64,000 nucleotides of DNA, from positions 161,703,741-161,767,740 of the forward strand of contig CM041465.1 of the NCBI GenBank assembly GCA_023213395.1. The letters run 5' to 3'. Shown here piece after piece: positions 36,853-50,833 of the stretch. The notes beneath the pieces were generated by a model that worked only from the letters and a program-made list of their open reading frames with translations, was not told the DNA's origin and searched no databases. This stretch comes from Cycas panzhihuaensis (Eukaryota; Cycadophyta). A program made the translations under genes and the position numbers. Each line of letters opens with the position of its first letter. Within the stretch, counting starts at the first letter, position 1.

Positions 36853-37554
36853 TTGGTAGTCTATTCTTTATTATTTAATAAACTCAAGTTTGTCCATGAT
36901 AGAGAACCAAAGGTCATTAAATGTAAGAATAAACCCATCCAAAAATCTATCCCATTGGTTGAAATAGTCCAAGAAGAATGTGAATCATCCTCTCCTCTTA
37001 CTTCCTTAGGTTTTGGACAATATTTCAATGTTGATTTTCCATTTCATATTAGCCATGAGAAAACTAAACCAATCTTCATGATCACTACCACTTACCAGTC
37101 TAAACCATCCATCGATCTTCTTAATGGCATGATACCTTAATTAGATGCACCATCCCAATTTGATCTCTTGTCATAACTAGATTAAACCTATCCTATTCAA
37201 AATCCCTTACAAACAACACCTTTCCTTATCGATTTTATTTATCCAACACCATCTTACTTAGTGTCCCAAATAATTAACACAAGAGAGTTACTTTTTACTC
37301 CTCAACTCTCAAAAACTATATTTTACTTAGATCATTTCAAGAATGATGAAGTAGTCCTCCGATATTTAGCAAGATCTACTCATAATTTATCTCTTAATCA
37401 TTATAAATTAGGATTTTCTAAGTGTATCCATTCATATTCATCGTCACCAACTTATAATCACCAACCTTTACATTCTTCTTTACCCCTTGACCCAAACTCC
37501 TTACATTTTAAAGAAGCAAATACAATGCTCATTAAGGATACTATAGACCTATAG
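36853..37554 (+). pseudogene. Pseudo-ORF inside the inverted-repeat element
   Basis: A single frame runs from 36853 (no ATG; entry by read-through) to 37554, about 234 codons, with only three stops. Those near 37138, 37174 and 37183 are TAA and could each derive from CAA. The segment before the stops has KFVHDREPKVIKCKNKPIQ and SLGFGQYFNVDFPFHIS; the one after has NTRELLFTPQLSKTIFYLDH and DEVVLRYLARSTHNLSLNHY. It is Ser/Pro/Leu-rich with normal hydrophobic spacing and unlike the neighbouring noncoding DNA. I do not recognise the family; no transposase DDE pattern, zinc finger or membrane segment is visible. Its position exactly between two long inverted arms suggests cargo of a foldback-type element. 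Confidence 0.5.
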
Positions 37555-37625
37555 ATATTAATATTGGAACCCAAGAATAACCCAAAATAATCAAGGTTGG
37601 TGCTAGTCGTTTATTGTTTTAAATA

Positions 37626-38000
37626 AGGAAATGTTCTAAGTTGGAGGGCCTAATTGACCAAGCTAACTCAAGAATGAGAGTTTTAAAGTAATTAGGTTCA
37701 ACGAGGACATTTAGCCCTATTTGAGGAAATAGGAACGATTTCTCTAGGTTTATAATAGGAAGGCTTAAGATACAAGCAACAAGGTATTTATTTAATTTGC
37801 TTCTTTTTCTTTATATGTTTATATCAAAGATGAAGAAAATAGACTAAAATAAAAATATTTGAAACAAAAAAAAATGAAATACAATTAATAAACTAAAAAT
37901 CAAATTTTCCTTTAAGTCAAGGAGAAGAGTAATCAATCCCTTACTTGGCAAGGGACACATTGAGGGAAATCTTTCTCTAATCAATGTGCTATGGCTTTCT
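37626..38000 (-). repeat. Long inverted repeat, right arm
   Basis: Partner of 36420-36800. Together with the ~825-bp centre it makes a 1.58-kb foldback unit abutting repeat R. Confidence 0.88.
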
Positions 38001-38040
38001 ACTCTTTTACTCTTTCTAATTTTTAAGTAAAAGAGAGGGC

Positions 38041-39057
38041 CAAGACAAAAAATATGATTGTAATTTTGGTAAGGATGATTTAGCCTTTGAGCAAAAAGAA
38101 AGAGATTTTTTAATAGAATTTAAAATTTAAAAGGGGAAAGGCAACAATAATCATTGATTTAACCCAACAAAGAGTCAATCAAGTTAAAAGAGAGGTAATC
38201 AAAGAGGAAATAACACCATATGATCATCAACCAAGTTAATAAGATTAATGAATTAAGAGCACATTAAGTTGGTTTTTATTCATCAGACACTATAATGATC
38301 TTTTAATTATTGGAAAAATAAGTTACGTGCAAGAATAATCAGTATGATTTCAAGTAATCATGATGCCAAGTAGTCTCTACACTACCATGCAGTTAATTAG
38401 TCAAACCCCAACAACAAACATAAGGTAACAGACTTGCCTATAGTCTAAGGGAGGGCAGAGTTGATTGAAACACCTGCCTTCTTATTTTCTATGCTTATGT
38501 AGTTGTTTAATATGAATCTTGTCTTTTTCCTTACAACCTAAAATTCTTTTCTTTTCCAAAGGACTTTGGGTTTGCTTTTAGAAATGTCTATTAGGAGAGC
38601 AACCAAGATTTTGGTTGTCTTTAGTATTCAAGTATGCTCTGTCTTCACAGGTCTCCTAATACAAATTTCTAGAAGCAAATCTAAAGTCTTTTAGAAGAGA
38701 AAAGAATTTTGGGTTGTAAGGAAAAAGACAAGCTTCATCTTAAACAATTGCATAAACATAGGAAAGAATAAGGCAACCATATATGTAAGCAAATCTAAAA
38801 TGTTTCAAAGACAACCCTCTAAGATCTTTTTGAAATAAATAGTTTCAACAAGTTTCATATTAAACAAATCTTCGAGTACATTTCTTAGATAAGATCTGAA
38901 ACATCACCAAATTTAAGTATATTTTTAGCTTCATAGTCTCCATAGATGTAACTAACTAGATCAAGTAGCACATATTCATCCATAAAAACTTAAAACTTAG
39001 TTTAGATTAAATCATGTTATAATTCGTATTCCTCTAAGTAAGTAATGAATTATCTCT
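38041..39057 (-). repeat. Repeat R, copy 2 (inverted), containing a MITE
   Basis: Reverse complement of 16107-16580 joined to 19865-20130. It lacks the 3.27-kb insertion, so it shows the pre-insertion state (TATAGTGTCTGATGAATAAA at the junction). It is in turn interrupted by the MITE at 38476-38774. Confidence 0.85.
38476..38774. mobile_element. MITE/foldback element, 299 bp, ~120-bp inverted repeats
   Basis: The left arm, from GCCTTCTTATTTTCTATGC through CTTGTCTTTTTCCTTACAAC and GATTTGCTT-like sequence, is repeated inverted on the right, ending AAGAATAAGGC. Arms are about 120 bp around a ~55-bp loop. The equivalent position in copy 1 of R (16381-16416) has no such insert. It is noncoding. 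The target duplication is unclear (short AAC-type candidate), so the superfamily cannot be assigned. Confidence 0.82.
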
Positions 39058-39913
39058 ACTACCATTACTACTTAAGGAAGGACCTACAATGAAACCCTTT
39101 AAAGTCTCCTATTCATAATTTAAACCATTAGATACAAGGTAAAGGAGGGATAGAAGAGCTACCTTGTGCAATGATAATGTCAAAATGTGCATTTACCATA
39201 GACATCTATAGTTTAAGTTCCTTAAAGCTGCCCTAAATTCTTTAATTCTATAAATTATGAATTTCATATGGAAATACTTCCATCTAAACTAAATGTAAAA
39301 GATTAGGATGAATATATAAGGAGAAATCTCTAAAGTAGAATGAATTTCTATATAAAGAATTCATACAACACATGAATTGGAACAAGATGCAAATGACTAA
39401 GTAAATTTTGGTTAAGAATTCTCTCACAAAAGGCTCCATATAATTTGTGACCATCGTCATTCGATTCAAATAAAAACTCAGCTTTATAGTTACTTATATA
39501 TTGGATATACACCAAAATGTCACTAACTTTAGCATCCAATCATCTATCTAGGAGAAGTTAATAACAATATAAAGATAATAGATCAAGCCACATTAAAACT
39601 AGGAGCTAAGAATAGATTGCATGCAGTACTTGTGTTGGCATTATTGTCACTTTTTATTGAGAGTTAAGAGACCTGGTTTTTCTTCTTACAAAGCCTCCCA
39701 TTATCTTTCATCTGTGTATGCCCTCTTTAGGCTTCTCTTACTCTCATCATCTACCTCTCTTCTTCTTCCACATTCTCCTCCTTCAATATTTTTATTAGAG
39801 ATTTCTCTGCATGAATAATAGGATATACTTTCTCTATATTAGGAGGCATTATAGAATATGATTTCACAGGGAGTTCAATGAAGATATACTCTACTTTATA
39901 GGATCATAGTATC
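39058..39913. other. Unclassified DNA, possibly retroelement leader
   Basis: No coding motif. It lies downstream, on the minus strand, of the primer-binding site at 39914, so part of it may be the decayed interior of that element. Confidence 0.35.
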
Positions 39914-40206
39914 ATGTTCTAATACCATATTGAAAGATGAAAATGTATAAGGTGATAAAAGTTGTAAACGATAAACAAATGAAAGAATAAAGTATGTACA
40001 AACATATAAAGGTAATAAAGCTTTATGGAAAATGATCATCTCTAATTATTTTAATAGGTATAAATACATACTTATATTACACCTCAAGTTTTTTTAATCA
40101 TATGTAAGAACCATTATAACTACCACTAAGGATAATTGTGGATATGTGCACACCTTAATAACACTAAGTTGATATTACAAAAGTGAGTTAACATGGTCTC
40201 CTAACA
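39914..40206 (-). repeat. LTR with primer-binding site, minus strand
   Basis: The plus strand reads GTTCTAATACCATATTGAAAG; on the minus strand that is an LTR end followed by TGGTATTAGAAC, a near-consensus initiator-tRNA-Met site. The LTR start is inferred as TGTTAGGAGACC at 40206. No partner LTR was identified. Confidence 0.5.
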
Positions 40207-40242
40207 TTACTTAACACATCATGTTAAATACTATTCTAACAC

Positions 40243-40610
40243 GATTAACCTCAAATATTTTTTGAATAAGTGAATATTGAAGTCTACTTTGTACTATAAT
40301 TAGTTTTAGTATAATTATATATTAAGGTCAAAAGTTATCATCATTTTGGTAATAGGTATTATTGTAGTCCCTAAAATCTTAAATTATAATATATTTTAAA
40401 ATGACCTTAATAAAGGTTGTAGTTATCTAATTGACCTCAAATCATTTTTTAATAACTACATCTTGATGTCCATTTTCTGTTAAAAGTAGTTTCAACTAAA
40501 TTGGATATCAAAATTAAAAGTTATTATGATTTTAGTAATAGGTGCTATTATAACCTACAAATCATAAATTTTGATCTACTTTAAAGGGGCCATAACTTCT
40601 ACTATAGGTA
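40243..40610 (+). repeat. Diverged tandem duplication, ~188-bp period
   Basis: 40243-40425 and 40430-40600 share ACCTCAAAT(A/C)ATTTTTT, the TTAAAAGTTAT...ATTTTAGTAATAGGT phrase and the ending TATTTTAAA(A/G)(T/G)G. It is noncoding. Confidence 0.65.
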
Positions 40611-41029
40611 TCAGAATTCAATTTCGTGTCAACCATTGGAATCTTGGTTTAGAGGCTATTATTTTGAGTTATTAGATAATATATTTTAATGAGTAATTAA
40701 AATTAAAATTTTAGTTTGAAGTTAATCTTAATATAACGGTGCTATGAGGTAATTATTGAAAAGAATAAAGAAATTTCTATTTTTAGTGGAGACAAAAGAT
40801 TGTAACTTATAAAATAGCTAGATAAGATTAAATTATACCTTAAAATCAAACCTAGAGCAATATAAAAAAAGAATTTAATATAATTATTGATCCATATTCA
40901 AATAATGAGACTCATGACTAGACCTTGAATATATTATTTAATATGAATTTATGGAGAGCTTTTCTAAAATGTTTATCCATAGCCTTTGATGAAAAGATTT
41001 GTAACTAATAGATTGAACACTAGCCAAAT

Positions 41030-41199
41030 GATAATGATGATGATGATTTTATAAGTTCCAAGAAAAGGTGTCAAGATCAAGATATAAAAAAAAATGAAGT
41101 ACTAACTAAGCAAATTTAAGAACAATCTAGTAAGGATCTCATTTGTGGTCAATATGGTGAATGAGTTGAATAAACTAAAGAGGAGTTTGAAAAAGATTA
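41030..41199 (+). pseudogene. Charged pseudo-ORF, 5' part, interrupted by gypsy
   Basis: With stops ignored this reads NDNDDDDFISSKKRCQDQDI, KKNEVLTKQI, SSKDLICGQYGE and TKEEFEKD. It continues in the same frame after the gypsy element (QK-stop-EKSNIEEELT, KKGRKKAIPYV at 47837-47930). The family was not recognised. Acidic and lysine-rich composition and frame continuity across the insertion suggest a once-coding stretch, host or transposon. Confidence 0.4.
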
Positions 41200-41616
41200 T
41201 ATTAAAAATATTTCCAAGGTTAATAACATAAGAGCATCCAATTACATAGAGAAGGTTAACGCTAAAATCACTGCCACATGATTAAGGAAGAGAAGGTTAA
41301 GGGTATTTATTAATTCATGTGTATAAATCTCATATCTCCACTAATGGGATTAGAGGGTCCATGGTCTACCAATGGAATGCTAGTGTTAGCAGCCATTTTA
41401 GCTTATATAAGGCTAAACAATTGTAGAAAGGAACTCTTATGCTATCTTATTATCTTTTGAGATTGTATGAGAGTACATCTTACCTTTTGGTGATTATTAA
41501 TCTTTTTGTACTCCTTTGATGTAATTATGCTATTATATCCTTAATAAAGATCTTTAAACTCTTAGCTTTCTTTAAAATGTATTCTTTATGTATAATTCGT
41601 AGATTGAATCATTGCA
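41200..41616 (+). repeat. 5' LTR of gypsy element, 417 bp
   Basis: Pairs with 47415-47831, also 417 bp. Shared words include GATTAAGGAAGAGAAGGTTAAGG, TATTAATTCATGTGTA and TATGAGAGTACATCTTA. TAGTATCAAAGTG (41619-41631) just after it is a decayed primer-binding site. Confidence 0.93.
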
Positions 41617-41631
41617 AATAGTATCAAAGTG

Positions 41632-43299
41632 AGGCTTGACAACCTTGAAAATCATTTAAAACCTGGAAAATAAATATATATATATTTTTTCTCTTTAGTA
41701 ACTCTTATAACTTCTCTCTTTTAGTTTATGTTTATATCATTTTAAGTTTGTGTTAAAGGGTAAACAACACTACTTGGAAACTACCCTTTCCATTCCTTCC
41801 CATCCCTCTTAGCTCCTAGGTAGATAACTCTGCATGGTAGCTACTTGCTATAAGTAGAGACCCTATCCTAGGGGTCTTTAAATATTATGAAGGATATGTC
41901 ATTCTAGACTAAGCGCATTGTGGCTTTTCTACCCTTACATTAAGGGATTCAATTAACTCTATTGAATTAAGCCTTAGATATAACTCGTATATAGAATTGA
42001 GTCTCTATATACCTTCAGGTATATCAGAGGATCCCCTTCTAGGATTCCCCTACTTCACCTAGATTAGAAAACCTATCAACGATTGAAATCTTGTAGTATA
42101 GTGGTTAGGAATTAACACTACAAAACTACTTATCATGAATTTAAGTAAAGGGATTTATTAATAATCCTATTAGATCAAACACTCTCATTATTAGAATTAG
42201 TAGATTTTCCTATTCAATACTTATTTATCTCTAAAAAGGACCTAGACTACTGAATAATCTATCATTGGAGAGAAAATACAAATTCTTGAAATTAATAATT
42301 AGATAATTAGGAATTTTGTTGTTAAAATTACCTAAGGAGCTCATTAATCATATTGAAACAAATCTTGAGATTCTCATCTTCAAGAATGTATCTAAGATCA
42401 GTCATCCCAAATAACTAACATACTCTAAATATTATCAAAGTTAAAGTTTATACAAGCTCATTCAAGAAAAAGTAGTCTTTGAGTCTAGTGTCTTGTCCAA
42501 ACCTTCAACATTCTTAAAGTGTATTTTTACTTTGAAGTCTATATCTTACTCAATTCAAGTTTAACCTATCAGCACTTAAGTCTCATAACTAGTTTTCCTT
42601 AGTCCATATCTCTCTCCCTCATAAGGAAAAAAAAAAGGAAGAAAAGGTCATATCTTTCTACATACTTTCTAGAATTAGAAAAAGCCTTGAATAGTATTAG
42701 TCATTATAAAAAAAAATAAAAAAATAAACAACCTTAAAAGTGACATTAAATTTCAGCTATCTCATTTTAATTAGCACTTCATGCTGATAAAGATTTACTA
42801 GGTTATTTTTAACTGTTAATTTTTGGAAAAAATGACATACAAGCACCCTGTGGACCCCACCAGCCTATATTTTTGCTCATAACTCATTTATCTCATCTTG
42901 ATAAGTTTTTCATGCTCATCCTAGTACACTAGGTGATTCTATTACTTAAAATTTTAGGTCAATAATCTATCAACATCCCAATTCCCTATTTCCTCCCTCT
43001 CTTATCCCTTTTGTCATACATCCCTACTTTTTTAAAACTTCTATCCAACTAAAGCGAACATATTTCTTCTTTGGAATCTAATATAACACGTATCAAAGTG
43101 TATATGAGCACAAACTTCATAGATGTAAAAGTGTAAATCATTAATATGGTACAATAATTTTAAGCACTTAGTATATAAATTCTTAATTGCTTACTAACAT
43201 TTACCTCCAACACCTCCCAAGGCAGAACTCCTTAGGGTGGGACCCCACCTCCTAGTCTCCTCATTAATAAAATTTCAATCATAAAATAAGCATACCAGT
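41632..43299 (+). other. Gypsy leader and unrecognisable gag N-terminus
   Basis: No protein motif could be read. It contains short runs such as A9 and a TATATATATTTTTT stretch. The leader is long for a chromovirus, so secondary insertions or heavy decay are likely. Confidence 0.4.
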
Positions 43300-46200
43300 A
43301 TTTAATCTAGATCTCAACAAAGATGTAGTTCATACCTAGATCAGTAGATTAGATTCATACTTCGTACTTGACCAAATATCCCCTTAGTAGATTAGTTGAT
43401 ATTTTCTTCCATTCACCTGGAAGGTAAATCACACTATTGGTATAAATGGTAGACCAAGAAATATCACATAAATCAAACATAGGATATTTTTTATAAATGT
43501 TTCTTTAAATAGTGTGAGGAAACTTGGAACCAATTATTTTTAGTAAGCTGACCTGGTTAAGATAACCTACCTCTATCGAAGTATACATTGGTGAATTTCA
43601 ATCCATTCATAATCGATTCATCCAATATCTTGATAAGAAGACACTTATTGAAATTTATATAGTTGGACTAAAAGATAGGATTCAAATGAGGCTAAAGACC
43701 ATCTATCCTCCTAACCTTAGGGATGTTATCAATATAACTAAGGTAGTAGAAGCAAAATTTATATTAGAAAGAACAACTAATTTTAAAAAAGAATCAACAT
43801 AGTCTAGTCACCCAAGGTAATCAAATCCTTACAAGACCCTAAGGTTCTAAATAGATAGCCATATGAGACAACCGATAGAATGACCAGTAGGATAATCACC
43901 AATAAAATAGTCATCAGTAAGGGTTCCCACATTATAGTCATACAAAAGTAGGGAAGTAGGCCTGGGCATGGTAGAGTTTGCAAAGCTAGAAAAGTAATAT
44001 TTACCATTGACCTTGATTCTAATTTAGAAGATGAAACTAAATAAGAACCTCTAATTGGATTCCCCTTCACTACTAGAAATTGAGCCTACTCTCAAACTTT
44101 CCCTATTTGTTGTTTCCTCTTCTACCTACCTTGACCCATTATGAGTAACAGGGACCTTAAGGAAGACCCCCATTACAATCTTAATCGAAAATGGTGTATC
44201 ATTGAACTTCATCAATATTATATTTTCCAGGTAACTAAACCTATATATTAAACTAAAAATAGGTTTCAATTGCTCCTTACCTGGTCATTATAACCTTCAC
44301 TATGATGGGGTTATTCAAAATCTTCAAGTTTAAATTGACACTTATCAACTCAGATCTGACTTTTATACCTTATCTATTGGGGGCTCAGATGTGATCCTAG
44401 GAATCCAATTGTTCCAAATCCTAGGAACTTATAGTACCAACAATTCTTTAAATAATCCTTTTATGATATTTAAAGACCAATTCAGACAAACTTACAAATT
44501 ATACGATCTCGAGTTATCACCAAGCAAACTAATCTCTCCTAATTAAATGAGTAATATGGGAGTCTTGGTTATATTATTTAAATCAATAGAATTCAATCAT
44601 AACTAGAGGTTCATATTGATATCTAAACAATCTTAACCAAGTACTAGTCTATTTTTTATCCTCTACTAAGTAGCCTTCCTCCCAATTATGGATTCTACTA
44701 CACTATTGAATTAAAGCACCCACACAATCCCATTAGCGTATGACTATACCAAAACTCATATTTTCAAAAGAACAAGATTGAGTGTATCATAAATAAACTC
44801 TTAAATATGGGCATCATTCAACTTAGTAATAGCCCTTATACTGCACCTATTATGCTTATTCAAAAAAAGATGGTTCTTTTTGGCTTTGCATCGATTATCA
44901 AGAACTTAACAAACTCACTATTAAGAATACATTTCTGACCCCTTGAATAAATGACATGATGGATGAAATCTATGGGGCTATATTCTCCTCAAAATTGGAC
45001 TTTCAATCTATACTAAAGGACAAGCATAAAATAGCTTTTTAGAAGCCACCATATCCATTTTGAATTATAGGTCATGCTCTTTGGGTTATGCAATCCTCCT
45101 ACTACCTTCTAATCTCTAATGAATAAAAGTTTTACACCCTGCCTTCAAAAATTCATCATTATTTTCTTTGATGATATACTCATCTATAATACACATGGCC
45201 CTATATTTCTAACATCTAGAGCCTAGCTTGCAGATTCTATAACAAAACTAACTATATACCAAAATATCAAAATATAAATTTGCTAAAATTAAATTACTGA
45301 ACCTAGGGCATATCTCCATGGAAGGGGTATGAGTAGACCTTGATAAAATGTCAGTCATCATTCAATGGCCCATGTAAAGAAAACTCATATAATTAAGGGT
45401 TCTCCTTAGATTAACTAGATTTTATTATCATTTTGTTAAAAATTATGCTTCCATAGCAACCCTCTTGACAAACTTGCTACTTAAATATTTGTTTCAATGG
45501 TCACCAGGTGTTAAAGATATATTCAACTACCTAAAAATACTTATGTCCTCCACATTAATCTTCACCACTCTTGATTTTTCATAACCTTTTTAATTAGAAT
45601 ATGAGGCCTCTAGAGTTGGACTAAGAGTTATTCTCATACAAACTTTTCATCCCATTGCATTTGAAAGTCATAATCTTAAAGATCATGAGTGTTGCATATC
45701 AACCTATCAAAAATAAATGAGGGCTATTCTTCATGTAGTATATAAGTGGCATTAATATTTGCTTGGATCTAGGTTCACCATTCTAACTAACCACTGTAGC
45801 CTCTCATGTCTATTAGACCAACCAGTTCTATCAAAGGAACATGCCAAGTGGGTCGAAAGACTTCATGTTTTTAACTTTTCTATTTCTTATAAAAAGAGCA
45901 AAGACAATGTCATTGTAGATACTCTTTCTCATCTTCTAACATAACCAATCATTCAAACCATCTCTTTTCCCCAACCCTCTTAGCTAGAAGACCTTATCTA
46001 TGATAACAAAGCCCAAGTTGATTTTGCTATATACCCAATAAAGTCCAAAATCATAAAGATTGGGCTCTACACAACAATCATCTTCTATATTAAAATTGTA
46101 TTTTTGCCCATCCAACATCACCATTCATCTCCCACATCCTAGCAAAATATCATAATAGCCCACTTAGTAGTCACTTAGGATTTGATAAAACATACCATTA

Positions 46201-47400
46201 AATTTGATCAAACTTCTACTAGTCCCACATGAAGTCCATCATCCTTATGTATGCCTCAAAATATGAAACATGCCAATGAAATAAGGTAGAGACTAAAGCC
46301 CAACCTAACCTCCTCCAACCCTTGAAAATTCCCCAAGGTAAATGGAAAGAAAATTCCATGGATTTTATTACTGAGCTACCATTATATGCAGGATATGACT
46401 TCATTTGAGTCATCATCAACTACTTTACTAAGTATGCTCACTTTTTATTAGTTCATACAACTTAGAAAGCTCCTCAACTGGTCCATATTTACATCTAGTT
46501 TATCTTTCCCCTTTATGGATTTCCACCTATAATTATCTTTAATAGAGATCCAAAATTCATGAGCATATTTTGGCAAGAGTTTTGAAAGCATCTAGAACCT
46601 CTTTTAACATAAGCTTATCCTGTCATCGATAAATAGATAGATAATCAGAGGTTCTCAATAAAACATTAGAAATATTCCTACACTACTTTATATCATATTA
46701 TCAAAATTGTTAGACTTCTTGATTAGCATTAGTGAAACATTGGTATAATTCTTCCCATCAATCATCCATTGGGATGACTCTATTTATGGATTTTTATAAA
46801 TATCCCTTATAATCACACCTTGCATTAGCTACTAATCTTCAAATTGTGGGAGTACAATAAAAACTTCAAGACATGGATTAAATCTTACATATTCTTAAGA
46901 AAAACTTAGTAGTTACTTAAAATTGAATGAAATAATTGGCTAACTACCATCGGTCTGAGAGAATACTTATTGTAGGTGATTTGATCTTGCTTCGTATTTA
47001 ACCTTACAAATAATAATCCCTCTACCATAATAAATCTCATAAATTAAGCCCTTGATATTATGGTTCCTATAAAGTTCTCCAAAGAATTGGTGAAGTAGCC
47101 TATGTTCTAGACCTTCCCCTTGACTCCAAAATCCATAATGTCTTCTATGTGTCCTACTTAAAGAAATACCTCAAAAAAATTATTATCCCTCAAATAATCC
47201 TACTTATCCTTTGTGAAGAAGAAGTCCTCATGATTCATCTAGTGGGCATTCTAAATTCTCGCCAATGCCATCTACAGAATAGAACCATTTCTTAATACTT
47301 AGTGTAATGGGTTGGTTGTGACCTTGATGAAGTAACATGGGAGTCAGAGGAATTCATCAAGTAATATCCATATCTTTAGTGCTTTGGGGACTCAACGTCT
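43300..47400 (+). pseudogene. Gypsy gag-pol remnant
   Basis: Gag at about 43400-43800 (LEGKSHYWY, VYIGEFQSIHNRFIQYL, LKDRIQMRLKTIYPPNLRDV). Protease-like at 44180-44560 (LIENGVSLNFI, GGSDVILGIQLF). RT at 44730-45200 (NSPYTAPIMLIQKKDGSFWL, CIDYQELNKLT, IFSSKLDFQS, then FFDDILIYN as the YxDD box near 45160). RNase H at 45590-45940 (LTNHCSLSCLLDQ, AKWVERLHVFNFSISYKKSK, VIVDTLSHL). Integrase at 46100-47150 (SHLGFDKTYH, WKENSMDFITELPL, FTKYAHFLLVHTT, FNRDPKFMSIFWQEF). A chromodomain-like tail lies at 47220-47390 ([25 protein letters not shown]). Dozens of stops and frameshifts are present. Confidence 0.9.
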
Positions 47401-47414
47401 TAAGGAGGGGGACC

Positions 47415-47831
47415 TGTTAAGAAACATTCTAAGGTTAATGGCATAAGAGCATCTAATCACATAGAGAAGGTTAATGCTAAAGTCATAACTACATGATTAA
47501 GGAAGAGAAGGTTAAGGATATTTATTAATTCATGTGTACAAGCCTCATATCTCCACTAATGGGATTGGAGGGCCCATGGTCTACTAATAGGATGCTAGTG
47601 TTAGAAGCCATTTTTACTTAGATAAGGCCAAACAATTATGAAAAAAACTCTTATAATATCTTATTGTCTTTTAAACTTATATGAGAGTACATCTTATCTT
47701 TTAGTGATTATTAATCTTTTTTGTACTCCTTAGATATAATTATGCTATTATATCCTTAATAAAGATCTTTGAACTCTTAGTTTTCTTTGAAAAGTGTTCT
47801 TTGTATGCAACGTGTGGATTGGGTTATTACA
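47415..47831 (+). repeat. 3' LTR of gypsy element, 417 bp
   Basis: It starts TGTTAAGAAACATT after the purine tract and ends TTATTACA. Partner of 41200-41616. Confidence 0.93.
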
Positions 47832-47836
47832 AATCA

Positions 47837-47930
47837 GAAGTAAGAAAAGTCCAATATTGAAGAAGAACTAACATAAATAACTAAAAAAGGTAGAAAAAAA
47901 GCCATACCATATGTAATAACATGATAATAG
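47837..47930 (+). pseudogene. Charged pseudo-ORF, 3' part
   Basis: Continuation of 41030-41199 in frame after removal of the gypsy element and one target copy. It reads EKSNIEEELT then ITKKGRKKAIPYV before stops. Confidence 0.4.
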
Positions 47931-49320
47931 GACGGATGAACACCTAAAAAAACAATCAGGAGAGGAATCAATTAATATACAAGGATTAAGTAATGAATAA
48001 TTAAACATGGAGCATCTTCCAAAAAAAAAAATCTAATAAATCAACACAAATAAGGCACTTGTTAAGAATTCAAATCTTATTTTATATTATTTTATTCCTT
48101 GCTATAGTTTTATAGTTCCTTTTAAATTTACATTTCATATAGTTGTAGAAGATCCCACATCCCCTACCTACTAAGAAGTCATAGTTAATCTATATCCTCC
48201 TTGGTAGTAGGATAAGCCCAATCCCTCCACTAAATCCTAATTCCGTTTATCCTCTAAATTAACTAAACCTCATCCTCTTTACTATGTCCCATTTCCTTCT
48301 TTTCCTTTTTCTCCATCCTTTAGATTATCTTGTAGTCTACATAATTAATTCCCTTACCCTTCTATTATGCCTCTATATATATCACCCCTTAGCCTTGCTC
48401 CTAACCCAAACCAACCTTACCCTCCCATACACTATTTTCCCATTAATGTTCCACGTACTTAGTCCTCTAATCTCATTCTAAACATATGCCATCCTTATCA
48501 CTTACTTCTCTTACTTAAATTGTCACTTCCCAAACATCCATCATATAGGCCTCCACTCCCTAATTTATCTCATCATTCTTATACCCTACCATTATTACTT
48601 AACTTTTCATTCTGTTAATTTCTTTTTATCACCATTATCAACTATATCAACCAATTGTCACACCCTCTAATCTCTTAATTTTCTCTTACAAAATCTCCAC
48701 AACATTTGTTGCTCAGTTTCTTATAAAGTTTATCCCACCATACTTACTCTCTATCTCCCTCTTACCTTTTTATGGCACCTCTCAGTACATATCCTTTTAT
48801 TCCTTATTTTTTCCAATTTACTAAAATAAGTTATTTTCCCATATAGAATAACATAACAATATCCAACCCATCAAACATACTTCTCTTCCATTAGTCTTAC
48901 ACATAGGTTACTCCCTAATCTCTTATGGAATCCACACACCCCTTACCTTCAACCCTTATTTCCCAAATCATATTATTTTTCTTCAAAGTTTCTACATTTA
49001 TCACATGCTTATAGAAAAGGCTAAATTCTTAAATTTTATATACCCCTTCTATATGTCCTTATCTCAATTAATTTTTCATTTAAGAATGTGATCCTTTCCC
49101 TTGTTTACTTCTAAACCACTTACATATATGAAATCAACATTTTTACACTTATTCTAACCTTGTTCTAAGGAAGAACTCCCATTACTATAATATAGAAGAA
49201 AGATATAAGATCTTGATGAACCTGAAAACTCAACACATAAGTTTCAAGTACTAATAAAACTCCTTAGTATTCCATGAAAAATTTCTAAGAAGAAAGATGT
49301 TAAATCTTCCATAATCAAAG
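47931..49320. other. Unclassified, partly pyrimidine-rich DNA
   Basis: 48100-49100 is strongly C/T-biased on the plus strand with no coding or LTR signal. The 65-codon hydrophobic frame at 48284-48481 is compositional. Confidence 0.45.

Positions 49321-50833
<1,513 letters not shown>

Larger units (their letters stand above)
41200..47831 (+). mobile_element. Ty3/gypsy chromovirus-type element, full length, inactive
   Basis: 6.6 kb with two 417-bp LTRs, a decayed primer site, gag-pol in the order protease-RT-RNase H-integrase, and AAGGAGGGGGACC (47402-47414) before the 3' LTR. Flanking 5-mers are GATTA (41195-41199) and AATCA (47832-47836). Both mismatches are transitions and fit decay of an original GATCA. 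Coding details are under 43300-47400. The LTRs differ at many positions, so it is an old insertion. Confidence 0.9.

Noticed and set aside
48100-49100. C/T-rich stretch as a promoter or polypyrimidine regulatory region
   Set aside because: It is diffuse bias with no associated gene, TATA or splice signal.
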